The notes below the pieces were generated by a model. It was not told the origin of the DNA. It worked only from the letters and a program-made list of their open reading frames with translations, and made no database searches. Shown one piece after another: positions 9,146 to 16,651 of a stretch of DNA of 64,000 nucleotides (position 1 is its first letter; every line of letters starts with the position of its first letter). Source of the stretch: Ancylobacter koreensis (GTDB lineage Bacteria > Pseudomonadota > Alphaproteobacteria > Rhizobiales > Xanthobacteraceae); the NCBI RefSeq assembly GCF_023016525.1, contig NZ_JALKCG010000001.1, forward strand, positions 806,001 to 870,000. Direction: 5' to 3'. The position numbers and the translations under genes are program-made.

Positions 9146-9183
9146 GGCCGATCCGGGCCTCATGAACGGAACGTCCAGAGGGC

Positions 9184-9639
9184 ATGTCCAAGAAGAAAGC
9201 CAAAGCCGCCGATAGCGGCCGTCCGGGCGCGCAGGTCGCGGCGCTACCCTTTCGGGTCGCCGGCGGGCAGCTCGAAATCCTCGTGCTGACCTCGCGCCAG
9301 ACCCGGCGCGCCGTCGTGCCGAAGGGCTGGCCGATGAAGAACCGCAAGCCCTGGAAGGCCGCGCAGATCGAGGCCCGGCAGGAAGCGGGCCTCGTCGGCA
9401 AGATCAGCCGCAAGCCGATCGGCAAGTACAGATACTGGAAGCGGCTGCGACGGACGTTCCAGCTCATCGAGGTCGCCGTGTTCCCGCTGGCGGCGACGCG
9501 CCAGCTCGACGATTGGCCCGAGCGCAACGAGCGCGCCCATCTCTGGCTGTCAGCGCCGGATGCCGCCCTGCTGGTCGACGAGCCGGAACTCGCCTCGCTC
9601 ATCCTCGGCTTCGCGGCCTCGGATCACTGGCGGAAATAG
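9184..9639 (+). CDS. Nudix-family protein with an altered Nudix box
   Basis: A 151-residue protein whose N-terminal half follows the Nudix fold pattern of diphosphoinositol-polyphosphate-type hydrolases: a strand with LEILVLTSR, then VVPKGWPM, then the helix segment IEARQEAGL. In the canonical box the last segment reads REUxEExGU; here Arg is Ile and the first Glu of the EE pair is Gln, leaving only part of the metal-binding set. It lies 38 nt downstream of the transporter ATPase on the same strand. Catalysis may be weak, or the protein may bind rather than hydrolyse nucleotide-linked substrates. Family call is good; activity is uncertain. Confidence 0.78.
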   Translation: MSKKKAKAADSGRPGAQVAALPFRVAGGQLEILVLTSRQTRRAVVPKGWPMKNRKPWKAAQIEARQEAGLVGKISRKPIGKYRYWKRLRRTFQLIEVAVFPLAATRQLDDWPERNERAHLWLSAPDAALLVDEPELASLILGFAASDHWRK

Positions 9640-9669
9640 CGCCGCGCGCCGGCCCGCTGCCGCGGACGA

Positions 9670-10623
9670 TCAACCCGCCCGCGGGCGCCGGCCGAGGAAG
9701 CGGTAAAGCGTGCCCGCCGCGACGGCCAGCACGACGGCATTGGCGAAGACGAACAGGACGGGCGCGAGATAGAGGGCGGCGCCGTCGTCACCGAGCACGA
9801 CGAGCCGGATGGGCGCGGTGGCGAGCGCGGTGATGCCGAAGGTGAAGGCCCAATAGGAGGGCGCGAAGGGCTCGCGCAGGATCCAGGGCAGCAGCCGCAG
9901 GACGATGAGCGTCTGCATCACCCCGTAGCCGATCAGCGCATGGGCGAACAGGAAAGGCGCCTGCGGCGCCACCGCGATCAGCGAGACCGCGCCGACGACG
10001 GGCGGCGCGAGCTGGATGCCGAGCGTCGGCCGCAGGGCGCTCGCCAGGGTCGGCGCGGTGAGCATCCGGTGAAGCAGCACGGATTCGATGGCGAGCCAGC
10101 CGAAGAGGCCCATGCCGAAGAAATACTGGCCGAGATCGGCGAAGCCGAGCGCACCACCCACCGTGCCGATGACGAAACTGCCGGCGACGGTCGGCAGATA
10201 GAGCACCGGTGTCGTGTGGTTGTGGTCGCGCTCGCCGAGCCACAGCCCTCCCGTGCGCCAGATGGCGAAGCCGAGGGTGAACAGCGCGCCGGCGCCATAG
10301 AGCACGAGGGCGGCAGGGCGGGAGTAGGGAAGCACTCCCCCCGCCACCAGCATGGTGGCGACCCCCGCGAGGCCGATGAAGCAGCATTGGATCGGGTGCG
10401 CCGCCTCGGTAAGCGCCGCCTCGCGCGCCACGAGCCATTTGAGGGCGTAGAGAACGGTGACCGTGACCCAAACCAGCCCGCCGATGAGCATCACGATTTC
10501 GCCGACGAGGGCCGGCAGGCCCCAGGCCAGATGGGCGGCGCGCCAGGTGCCGCCGAGGCCGGCGAGGCCGAGGACCATGCCGAAATAGGAGGCCGGCACG
10601 ACGGGGATGCGGGGAGCTGGCAT
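9670..10623 (-). CDS. tehA: TehA/SLAC1-family anion or dicarboxylate channel
   Basis: A 317-residue integral membrane protein with about ten hydrophobic helices. Its N-terminus (VPASYFGMVLG followed by GTWR) and the internal stretch RPTLGIQLAPP correspond to TehA of Escherichia coli and Haemophilus, members of the SLAC1/voltage-dependent anion channel superfamily. Length matches TehA (about 320-330). The family forms trimeric anion channels; overexpression of the E. coli member raises tellurite resistance, and related proteins move C4-dicarboxylates. GAGGG lies about 9 nt upstream of the ATG. It is downstream of xdhC on the same strand with a gap of about 120 nt. No tehB methyltransferase is next to it, so tellurite resistance should not be assumed. 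Confidence 0.87.
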   Translation of the reverse strand: MPAPRIPVVPASYFGMVLGLAGLGGTWRAAHLAWGLPALVGEIVMLIGGLVWVTVTVLYALKWLVAREAALTEAAHPIQCCFIGLAGVATMLVAGGVLPYSRPAALVLYGAGALFTLGFAIWRTGGLWLGERDHNHTTPVLYLPTVAGSFVIGTVGGALGFADLGQYFFGMGLFGWLAIESVLLHRMLTAPTLASALRPTLGIQLAPPVVGAVSLIAVAPQAPFLFAHALIGYGVMQTLIVLRLLPWILREPFAPSYWAFTFGITALATAPIRLVVLGDDGAALYLAPVLFVFANAVVLAVAAGTLYRFLGRRPRAG

Positions 10624-10742
10624 GAAGGTTTCCCTCGGTTGGAAGGCCGGGCGACGGCCATCGGTCCGGAATGGCGCCCGGCGGCAGATGAGGCGAAGCT
10701 GCCATGTTGGCGGCCGTCACTCCATGGCCCGCAGCCTCGCGA

Positions 10743-11792
10743 CTAGTCGCAGGCGATGGCGCGTCGAAGCTCATCGGCTTCGAGGAGCAGCATTTCGCCT
10801 TCCGACATCATGATCTCCATGATCTCCGCGAGAATGGCGACCGCGATGGCCGGCGCGCTCCTGGCGCCGGCGAAGAGCCCCGCCGGGCCGTGGATTCGCC
10901 GCAGGCTCTCTTCGCCCACCCCCGCCTCGCGCAGGGCGGCCAGCCGGGCCTCGTGCGCGCGGCGGCTTCCCATGGCGCCGATGTAGAAGCTCTCGCTCCG
11001 CAGGATCGGCGGGAGCAGCGTCGTCTCCCATTCATGATCGTGGAACATGAGAACGACCGCCGCGTCGCGGTCCATCCGGATCTCCGGCATCCGGTCGGCA
11101 CGGCTCATGGCGAAGGTCGCGAGGCCCTCGCCTTCGCCCGCCTGCCGCGTGGCGGTATCGGGCGAGAACAGAAGAACGTCGAAGCCGGCGGTTTCCGCCA
11201 TCCTGCCGAGGCAGACGGGCGCGGGGCCGATGCCCAGAATGATCAGCCGCCGACGCGGGGGATAGTGGCGGATGAGGGCCGGCTCCGCCGCATCGGGCAG
11301 CGCCTCGCCGACATTCAGAGAGGCGTATTGCCGGTCCTTCATCCTGCGCTCGACGGCTTCGAGCTCGGCTGCGGATACCTCCACATCGAAATGCAGGTCA
11401 ATGGCGCTGCCGCAGGGCAGCCGGATGTCGAGATATCTTGAGCCCCGGCCATAGCGCACCCGGCGGTTCTGCCCGTCTCGGATCGCCTCGATCGCCTCGG
11501 CGATGACGGCCTGCTCGACACAGCCGCCCGAGAGATAGCCGACCCATCGTCCACTTTCGGCAATGGCCATCTGCGCTCCCAGGGGGCGGGGCGACGCCCC
11601 CTCGATGGCGACCAGCGTCACGAGGCAGATGCGCTCCCCGGCCCGCAGGGCGGCAAGGGCGAAATCGACGACATAATCGTCGAAGGGGTCCCATGCCTCG
11701 TCAAATCTACGCCTCCGGCTCCGCCCCTGCCGCAAGGGCGCGGGGGCGGAGCCATCGTCGAGGCGAGGGATCGTTCTGGCCGGGCTAGGCAC
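10743..11792 (-). CDS. XdhC/CoxI-family molybdenum hydroxylase maturation factor
   Basis: A 349-residue protein of the XdhC/CoxI family. The N-terminal XdhC domain includes VAIEGASPRPLGAQM and the Cys-containing YLSGGCVE; the C-terminal Rossmann-like part contains LIILGIGPAP and YIGAMGSRR. XdhC proteins bind molybdenum cofactor, help its sulfuration and insert it into xanthine-dehydrogenase-type enzymes. The GTG start at 11792 overlaps the 3' end of the molybdenum subunit gene by 8 nt, so it is translationally coupled to the enzyme it should mature. The first 30 residues are Arg/Pro-rich and may be poorly conserved; a later start is possible. Confidence 0.87.
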   Translation of the reverse strand: MPSPARTIPRLDDGSAPAPLRQGRSRRRRFDEAWDPFDDYVVDFALAALRAGERICLVTLVAIEGASPRPLGAQMAIAESGRWVGYLSGGCVEQAVIAEAIEAIRDGQNRRVRYGRGSRYLDIRLPCGSAIDLHFDVEVSAAELEAVERRMKDRQYASLNVGEALPDAAEPALIRHYPPRRRLIILGIGPAPVCLGRMAETAGFDVLLFSPDTATRQAGEGEGLATFAMSRADRMPEIRMDRDAAVVLMFHDHEWETTLLPPILRSESFYIGAMGSRRAHEARLAALREAGVGEESLRRIHGPAGLFAGARSAPAIAVAILAEIMEIMMSEGEMLLLEADELRRAIACD

Positions 11793-14061
11793 CGAACTTC
11801 GCTTTGGCCAGCGGCAGGCTGCGCACGCGGGTGCCGGTCAGCGCGGCCACGGCGTTCACAACCGCCGGACCGATGCCCGGCAGGCCCGGCTCGCCCACTC
11901 CGCCCATCGGGGCGCCGCTCTCGACGATCTCCACATGCACGGCCGGCATGTGGTCGCGGGCGAGGATCGGGTAGCTGTCGAAATTGGATGACTGGCGAAC
12001 GCCGTCGGCATAGGCGAGCTCCTCGAACAGCGTCGACGAGAGGCCGAGCGCGGCGGCGGATTCGACCTGCGACTTCACGATCGCCGGGTTGACGATGCTG
12101 CCGGGATCGAAGGCGATCCACAGATCGTGCACCCTGACCTCGCCATCCTTCAGCGACACTTCCGCGACGGTCGCGGTCTCCGATCCGAAAGGCGAGGCCA
12201 TGGAGACGCCGCGCGCCCGCTTGCCGCCTTCCGCCTCATAAGGCCCGCGTTTCCAGCCGCCCGACAGGGCGCCCACGGTCTGCAGCAGCTTGAGGTGGCG
12301 CGGCTTGTCCTTCAGCAGTTCGAGGCGCAGCGCATAGGGGTCGTGGCCGCCGGCGTCGGCGATCTCGTCGAGGAAGCTCTCGTAGAAATAGTCGTTCATG
12401 GAATGACCGACCGAGCGCCAGAACGCGATGGTCACGGGATGGGGGAACTTGACGAATTCCATCGAGCGGTTCGCGATCGCATAGGGCTTCTCGACGATGC
12501 CCTCCACGGCCGACGAATCGACCGGCCCGCCGAAAATCGCGCCGAACCAGCGCCCCGTAGGTCCCTCTCCCACGGTGCGCACCTGCAGCGCGGTCGGCCG
12601 GCCATCCTTGTCGAGTGCCGCCTTGAACCGGCTGAAGCTCAGCGGCCGCAAGGCGTCCATGCGGAACTCCTCCTCGCGCGACCACAGCACCTTGACCGGG
12701 CGGCTCGTGGCCTTCGCGAGCAGGATGGACTGGATGAAGGGGTTGGAGGAACCGTAGGCGAAGTGCCGGCCGAAGAAGCCCCCGAGGATCGGCGAGTGCA
12801 GGACCACTTTCTCCGCCGGCAAGTCGGCGGTCTTGGCGGCAATGGACTGGAACAGTTCGGGCATCTGGTTCTGCAGCCACAGTTCCAGCGTCCCGTCCGC
12901 ATTGAAGCGGGCGATCGCGGAGGGCGGCTCGAGCTGGCCATGAGCGAGGTAAGGTGCGTCGTAATCCGCCTCGACGATCTTCGCTGCCGTGGCGAAGGCC
13001 GCCGCGACATCGCCGGCCTTCTCCGCTTCGACCCCAGTGCTCGTCTCGGCCTTCAGCGCGTCCAGCAGGCCCTGCGAGGAATAATCGGCCGCAACCGTGG
13101 CGAAGCCCGAGGGCGCCGGCGCGCTCCACGTCACCTCCAGCGCTTCCACTGCCTTGCGGGCGCGGAACCAGCTGTCGGCCGTCACCGCCACCGCGCCCGG
13201 CAGCTTGTGGATGGAATGCACGCCGGGCATCGCCTTGACGGCGGCCTCGTTCGCAAGGCTCAGCGGTTCGGTGCCAAGATGCGGCGTATGCTGGACGGCG
13301 GCGTAGAGCATGCCCTCGACCTTCTGGTCGATGGCGTAGACCGCCTTGCCCGTGGATTTGTCGCGGGCGTCCAGCCTCGGCACCGGCTGGCGGATATAGC
13401 GGAACGTGGCGGGGTCGCGCAGCGGCACATTCTCTGCCGGCTCCAGCGCCAGAGCCTCCGCAGCGATGTCGCCATAGGGCAGACGGCGGCCGCTGGCGGC
13501 GTGGATGACGACGCCGTCCTGCGTGGTCAGCGTGTCCGTGGCGACGTTCAGCTTCGCGGCGGCGGCGCGGATGAACATGTCGCGCGCGGTGGCGCCGAGA
13601 CGGCGCAGCACATCGTAGCTCGACCGCGTGGAGAAGCTGCCGCCCGTGAGGCGCAGACCGTTGATGACGGCATAGTCCGGGCCGGGTGGCGCGCATTCCA
13701 CCGTGAATCGGCTCGGGTTCACATCCAGCTCCTCGCCGACGATCTGGGCCTGGCCGGTGCTGACGCCCTGGCCGCCCTCGACGAAGGGGCTGAGCAGCTT
13801 GACGGAATTGTCGGCCCCGATCACGAGGAAGGCTGGCACCCGCGTGCCGGGCTTCACCGCATTGGCCGTCGCCTGGGCGAAGACGCGGCTCGGCAGGGCC
13901 GGCAGGAGCACGCCCAGCACCAGCGCCCCGGCGCCGAGCCCAAGCAGGCGGCGTCGGGACAGGTTGGCGATCCCCTCCGCCGGTATCGAGGCAAGGGCTT
14001 GTTCGGCCATGGGCGAGGCGAGCAGGTCTTTGGCGCCGCGTTTCGTGGCGAGGATGTTCAT
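11785..14061 (-). CDS. Molybdopterin-binding aldehyde/isoquinoline oxidoreductase large subunit
   Basis: A 758-residue large subunit of a xanthine oxidase-family hydroxylase resembling IorB (isoquinoline 1-oxidoreductase beta) and membrane-bound aldehyde dehydrogenases. Near residue 40 it has a twin-arginine-type signal, SRRRLLGLGAGA, followed by a hydrophobic stretch and an AxA cleavage site, so the cofactor-loaded enzyme is probably exported by Tat. The C-terminal motif GVGEPGLPG contains the active-site Glu of the family. ATG 14061 was chosen because AGGAG lies 7 nt upstream; an in-frame GTG at 14076 overlaps the upstream gene. It forms an operon with the 2Fe-2S subunit before it and xdhC after it. 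The substrate (aldehyde or N-heterocycle) cannot be told from sequence. Confidence 0.88.
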   Translation of the reverse strand: MNILATKRGAKDLLASPMAEQALASIPAEGIANLSRRRLLGLGAGALVLGVLLPALPSRVFAQATANAVKPGTRVPAFLVIGADNSVKLLSPFVEGGQGVSTGQAQIVGEELDVNPSRFTVECAPPGPDYAVINGLRLTGGSFSTRSSYDVLRRLGATARDMFIRAAAAKLNVATDTLTTQDGVVIHAASGRRLPYGDIAAEALALEPAENVPLRDPATFRYIRQPVPRLDARDKSTGKAVYAIDQKVEGMLYAAVQHTPHLGTEPLSLANEAAVKAMPGVHSIHKLPGAVAVTADSWFRARKAVEALEVTWSAPAPSGFATVAADYSSQGLLDALKAETSTGVEAEKAGDVAAAFATAAKIVEADYDAPYLAHGQLEPPSAIARFNADGTLELWLQNQMPELFQSIAAKTADLPAEKVVLHSPILGGFFGRHFAYGSSNPFIQSILLAKATSRPVKVLWSREEEFRMDALRPLSFSRFKAALDKDGRPTALQVRTVGEGPTGRWFGAIFGGPVDSSAVEGIVEKPYAIANRSMEFVKFPHPVTIAFWRSVGHSMNDYFYESFLDEIADAGGHDPYALRLELLKDKPRHLKLLQTVGALSGGWKRGPYEAEGGKRARGVSMASPFGSETATVAEVSLKDGEVRVHDLWIAFDPGSIVNPAIVKSQVESAAALGLSSTLFEELAYADGVRQSSNFDSYPILARDHMPAVHVEIVESGAPMGGVGEPGLPGIGPAVVNAVAALTGTRVRSLPLAKAKFGA

Positions 14062-14072
14062 GGCTGTGCTCC

Positions 14073-14519
14073 TCACCCGGCGGCGTGGTTTATGGCGTCG
14101 GCGATGCGATTATAGGTGCCGCAACGGCACAGATTGGTCATCGCGTCGAGAATGTCGGCATCGGTGGGATGGGGATTGTGCGTCAGCAGCGCGGTGGCCG
14201 CCATTACCTGGCCGGACTGGCAATAGCCGCATTGCGGCACCTGCTGCTCGACCCAGGCCTCCACGACCTTCCGCCCGACCTCATCCTCGGCGATCGCTTC
14301 GATGGTGCGGATTTTCGCTGTGCCGATGCTGTCGAGCTGCACCTGGCAGGAGCGGGTGGCCTGCCCGTCCATCAGCACGGTGCAGGCGCCGCACATGGCG
14401 ATGCCGCAGCCATATTTCGTGCCCGTCAGCCCCAGCGTGTCGCGCAGCACCCACAGCAGCGGCGTGTCGGCTTCGGCGGCGACATCGTAGTCCCGGCCAT
14501 TGACGTTGATGCGCGGCAT
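14073..14519 (-). CDS. 2Fe-2S subunit of molybdenum hydroxylase
   Basis: A 148-residue iron-sulfur subunit (IorA/CoxS type). The N-terminal plant-ferredoxin-like cluster uses Cys38, Cys43, Cys46 and Cys58 (CGIAMCGAC then a distal Cys). The C-terminal helical domain cluster uses Cys97, Cys100, Cys131 and Cys133 (CGYC and CRCG). All eight ligands are present. ATG 14519 was chosen over the upstream start at 14603 because the protein then begins MPRINVNG, the normal family N-terminus, with GGAG about 9 nt upstream. It carries electrons from the molybdenum centre of the downstream subunit to a membrane acceptor. It is the first gene of the three-gene operon ending with xdhC. Confidence 0.94.
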   Translation of the reverse strand: MPRINVNGRDYDVAAEADTPLLWVLRDTLGLTGTKYGCGIAMCGACTVLMDGQATRSCQVQLDSIGTAKIRTIEAIAEDEVGRKVVEAWVEQQVPQCGYCQSGQVMAATALLTHNPHPTDADILDAMTNLCRCGTYNRIADAINHAAG

Positions 14520-14655
14520 GGCGGCGTTCTCCGATTGCGATCGGCGGAATCTAGAACCGCTCCGGGATGCCCCGTAGGACATAGAAACGTCGTTTCCGGC
14601 CATAGTTGCGAAGTCGCACGCCGCTCATCGCCGGCCGTGGCGGCGGCGATCCCGG

Positions 14656-14697
14656 AATAAAGCAGTACGGCCGACCCGGAGGCGCTCCGGGCCGGCC
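14656..14697 (-). terminator. Rho-independent-type terminator of the small exported gene
   Basis: GGCCG-a-CCCGGA, a 5-nt loop and TCCGGG-c-CGGCC form an 11-pair stem with one mismatch (14669-14697). Read on the minus strand the stem is followed by a T-containing tract (about 14656-14668). It lies just after the stop of the minus-strand gene at 14730-14960 and before the molybdenum hydroxylase operon, so it probably insulates the two. Confidence 0.6.
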
Positions 14698-14729
14698 CGT
14701 ATTCGCGACGTTCGTGGAAGAACTCTCGC

Positions 14730-14960
14730 TCAGTGCGTGGAGCGGGAATTGCCCTCGATCTGCAGGCGGATGGCGGCGCCCTCGTCGCTGACCGTGCTGC
14801 GGTCGAGCGTCACGGCGGCGTTCCGGCCCTCTACTACGGTGCCCTGCAGGGTCTGATGGCCGTAGAGCGAGGGGTCGCGGCCATCGGCGGCCTTGGCGGA
14901 CAGGACACCGGCAGCGAGGAAGCCGGACAGGGCGACAACGGTCATCATCTTCGCGTTCAT
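14730..14960 (-). CDS. Small exported protein, unknown
   Basis: A 76-residue protein with a signal peptide (MNAKMMTVV...SAKA, cleavage before ADGRD) and a mature part of about 53 residues rich in charged and polar residues and without Cys. AGGAG sits 7 nt upstream of ATG 14960, which decides the start. A hairpin terminator follows the gene, so it is probably monocistronic. I do not recognise the family. Predicted location is the periplasm. Confidence 0.7.
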   Translation of the reverse strand: MNAKMMTVVALSGFLAAGVLSAKAADGRDPSLYGHQTLQGTVVEGRNAAVTLDRSTVSDEGAAIRLQIEGNSRSTH

Positions 14961-15147
14961 CTTGGTTCTCCTTGGCAGCGAGGGCATAAGTGCCCCGCGA
15001 TCCGATGAGAAGAACTTAGGCGCCGGAGATGGGCGTTGTAATTATCCAGGTGGTTGGGTCGTCTCGCCGCGAAGGCAGGTTCTTAATACCTTGGTTTCGG
15101 CAAGCATCGCCCGACGGCCTGCGTGGCGGCGGGATTGGGCAGCGGAT

Positions 15148-15522
15148 GTGCAGGCCTGGTGGCAGGGCGCCCGCACTTCCCGCCCCCGGCCTCAACGCCG
15201 GGTCTGCCACTTGCATCTCGGCCATCTGGACCGGGCGCAGGAATCCAGCGGCGAATTCATCTGGCAGAAGGGGACGGTCTGCGACATCCTTGCCTATCGC
15301 CCTCCCGACGGCGAGGCCGCCCGCCGGTCCATCGCCGATATCCCGCTCGCCGAACTCGGAGCCGTCGTGCTCGACAACATGAATCTCCTGCACAGGCCCG
15401 ATCCCGCCCGCGAACTGGCGGGTCTTATTGGCGTGGAGCGCCTTGTCGCAGTGTCGCGCGCCCGTCTGGAGGAGGCGATCGCGCGCGTCCGCCCGCCGGC
15501 GGCCGACCGGGGCCCCGGCTAG
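15148..15522 (+). CDS. Hypothetical protein before yhaO-like gene
   Basis: An open frame of 124 residues if started at GTG 15148; the same frame is open upstream, but that part looks non-coding. The C-terminal 80 residues look genuinely protein-like (IADIPLAELGAVVLDNMN, then an amphipathic segment ending in VSRARLEEAIARV). I recognise no domain. It ends 4 nt before the YhaO-like gene on the same strand, so it may be an operon member. The start is uncertain because no good ribosome-binding site was seen. Confidence 0.4.
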   Translation: MQAWWQGARTSRPRPQRRVCHLHLGHLDRAQESSGEFIWQKGTVCDILAYRPPDGEAARRSIADIPLAELGAVVLDNMNLLHRPDPARELAGLIGVERLVAVSRARLEEAIARVRPPAADRGPG

Positions 15523-15526
15523 CCCG

Positions 15527-16651
15527 ATGTTCCGCTTCCTCCATTCGAGCGACCTTCACCTGGGCAAGCGATTCGGCAATTTCGCCGGCGACCTTCCCGG
15601 CCGGCTGCGCGAGGCGCGGCACGCGGTCATCGCCCGGCTGGCGCAGCACGCGCGCGAGCAGGGCGCCGACACCATCCTGCTGGCCGGCGATACTTTCGAC
15701 ACCGAGACGCCCGCACCGGAGGTGCGCCGGCAGGCGCTCGCCGAGATGCGCCACCACGCCCCGCTGCGCTGGGTGATCCTGCCGGGCAACCACGACAGTC
15801 TGCAGGCCGCGCCGCTCTGGGCCGCGCTCCGGGCCGAGGCGCCGGAGAACCTCGTCCTCGCCACCTCTCCCGCCCCGCTGGCGCTGGCACCCGACGTCTT
15901 CCTGCTCCCCGCACCCTGCACCACGCGCCGGCCGGGCCGCGACCTGACGGAATGGATGGACGGGGCCGCGACGCCCGAGGGCGCGCTGCGCCTCGGTCTC
16001 GCCCATGGCGCGATCCGCAGCTTCTCCGAGGACACCGCCGCCGGCGACGTGATCGCGCCGGACCGGGCGCAGCGGGCGGGCCTCGCCTATCTCGCGCTTG
16101 GTGACTGGCACGGCCCTCTCGAAATCGACGCCCGCACCCGCTACTGCGGCACGCCCGAGCCCGACCGCTTCAAGCATGAGGCCCCCGGCGCGGCGCTGCT
16201 GGTCGATCTCGCCGCCCCCGGCGCGCCGCCGCAGGTGACGCCGCTGCCCACGGCGAGCTTCGCCTGGCGCGCGCTGGCGCTCGATCTGCTGGAAGGCGAC
16301 GCCGCGCTCCCGGCGCTGGAGGCGCAGCTTCCCGACCTGCGGGCGCGCCGCCAGACGCTCGCCCGCGTGGTGGCGCGCGGCCGTACCCGGCTGTCGGAAC
16401 AGGCGGCGCTGGTGCGGGCGGTGGCGGAGGCGGCGCCCGATTTCGCGTTCCTCGCCCTCGACGAGACCGGGCTCGCCGTTGCCTGCGAGGTGGACGACCT
16501 CGACCGCATCGACCAGGGCGGGGCGCTGCGCGAGGCGGCGAATGCGCTGCTCGCCGAGGCGCGCGATCCCGCCCGCTCGGCCGGCGAGCGCGAGGTCGCC
16601 GGCGCGGCGCTGGCGCGGCTCTATTCCTACGCGCAGACGGTGCGTCCATGA
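15527..16651 (+). CDS. YhaO/SbcD-like metallophosphoesterase (DNA repair exonuclease)
   Basis: A 374-residue protein with the calcineurin-like phosphoesterase motifs of Mre11/SbcD: HSSDLHLGK at residues 6-14, LAGDTFD, GNHD and a downstream LGDWH. These supply the Asp/His/Asn set for a two-metal nuclease centre. The C-terminal third, about 100 residues, probably contacts the partner ATPase. The stop overlaps the start of the ATPase gene by 4 nt (ATGA), the usual sign of an SbcD-SbcC-like complex. Length and partner fit YhaO of the YhaN/YhaO pair better than classical SbcD. Probable role: processing of DNA ends or hairpins. Confidence 0.88.
   Translation: MFRFLHSSDLHLGKRFGNFAGDLPGRLREARHAVIARLAQHAREQGADTILLAGDTFDTETPAPEVRRQALAEMRHHAPLRWVILPGNHDSLQAAPLWAALRAEAPENLVLATSPAPLALAPDVFLLPAPCTTRRPGRDLTEWMDGAATPEGALRLGLAHGAIRSFSEDTAAGDVIAPDRAQRAGLAYLALGDWHGPLEIDARTRYCGTPEPDRFKHEAPGAALLVDLAAPGAPPQVTPLPTASFAWRALALDLLEGDAALPALEAQLPDLRARRQTLARVVARGRTRLSEQAALVRAVAEAAPDFAFLALDETGLAVACEVDDLDRIDQGGALREAANALLAEARDPARSAGEREVAGAALARLYSYAQTVRP

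Noticed and set aside
12127-14115. 662-residue plus-strand open frame
   Set aside because: Opposite the molybdenum hydroxylase subunit, which has cofactor and Tat motifs; the plus-strand translation is Arg/His-rich and featureless.
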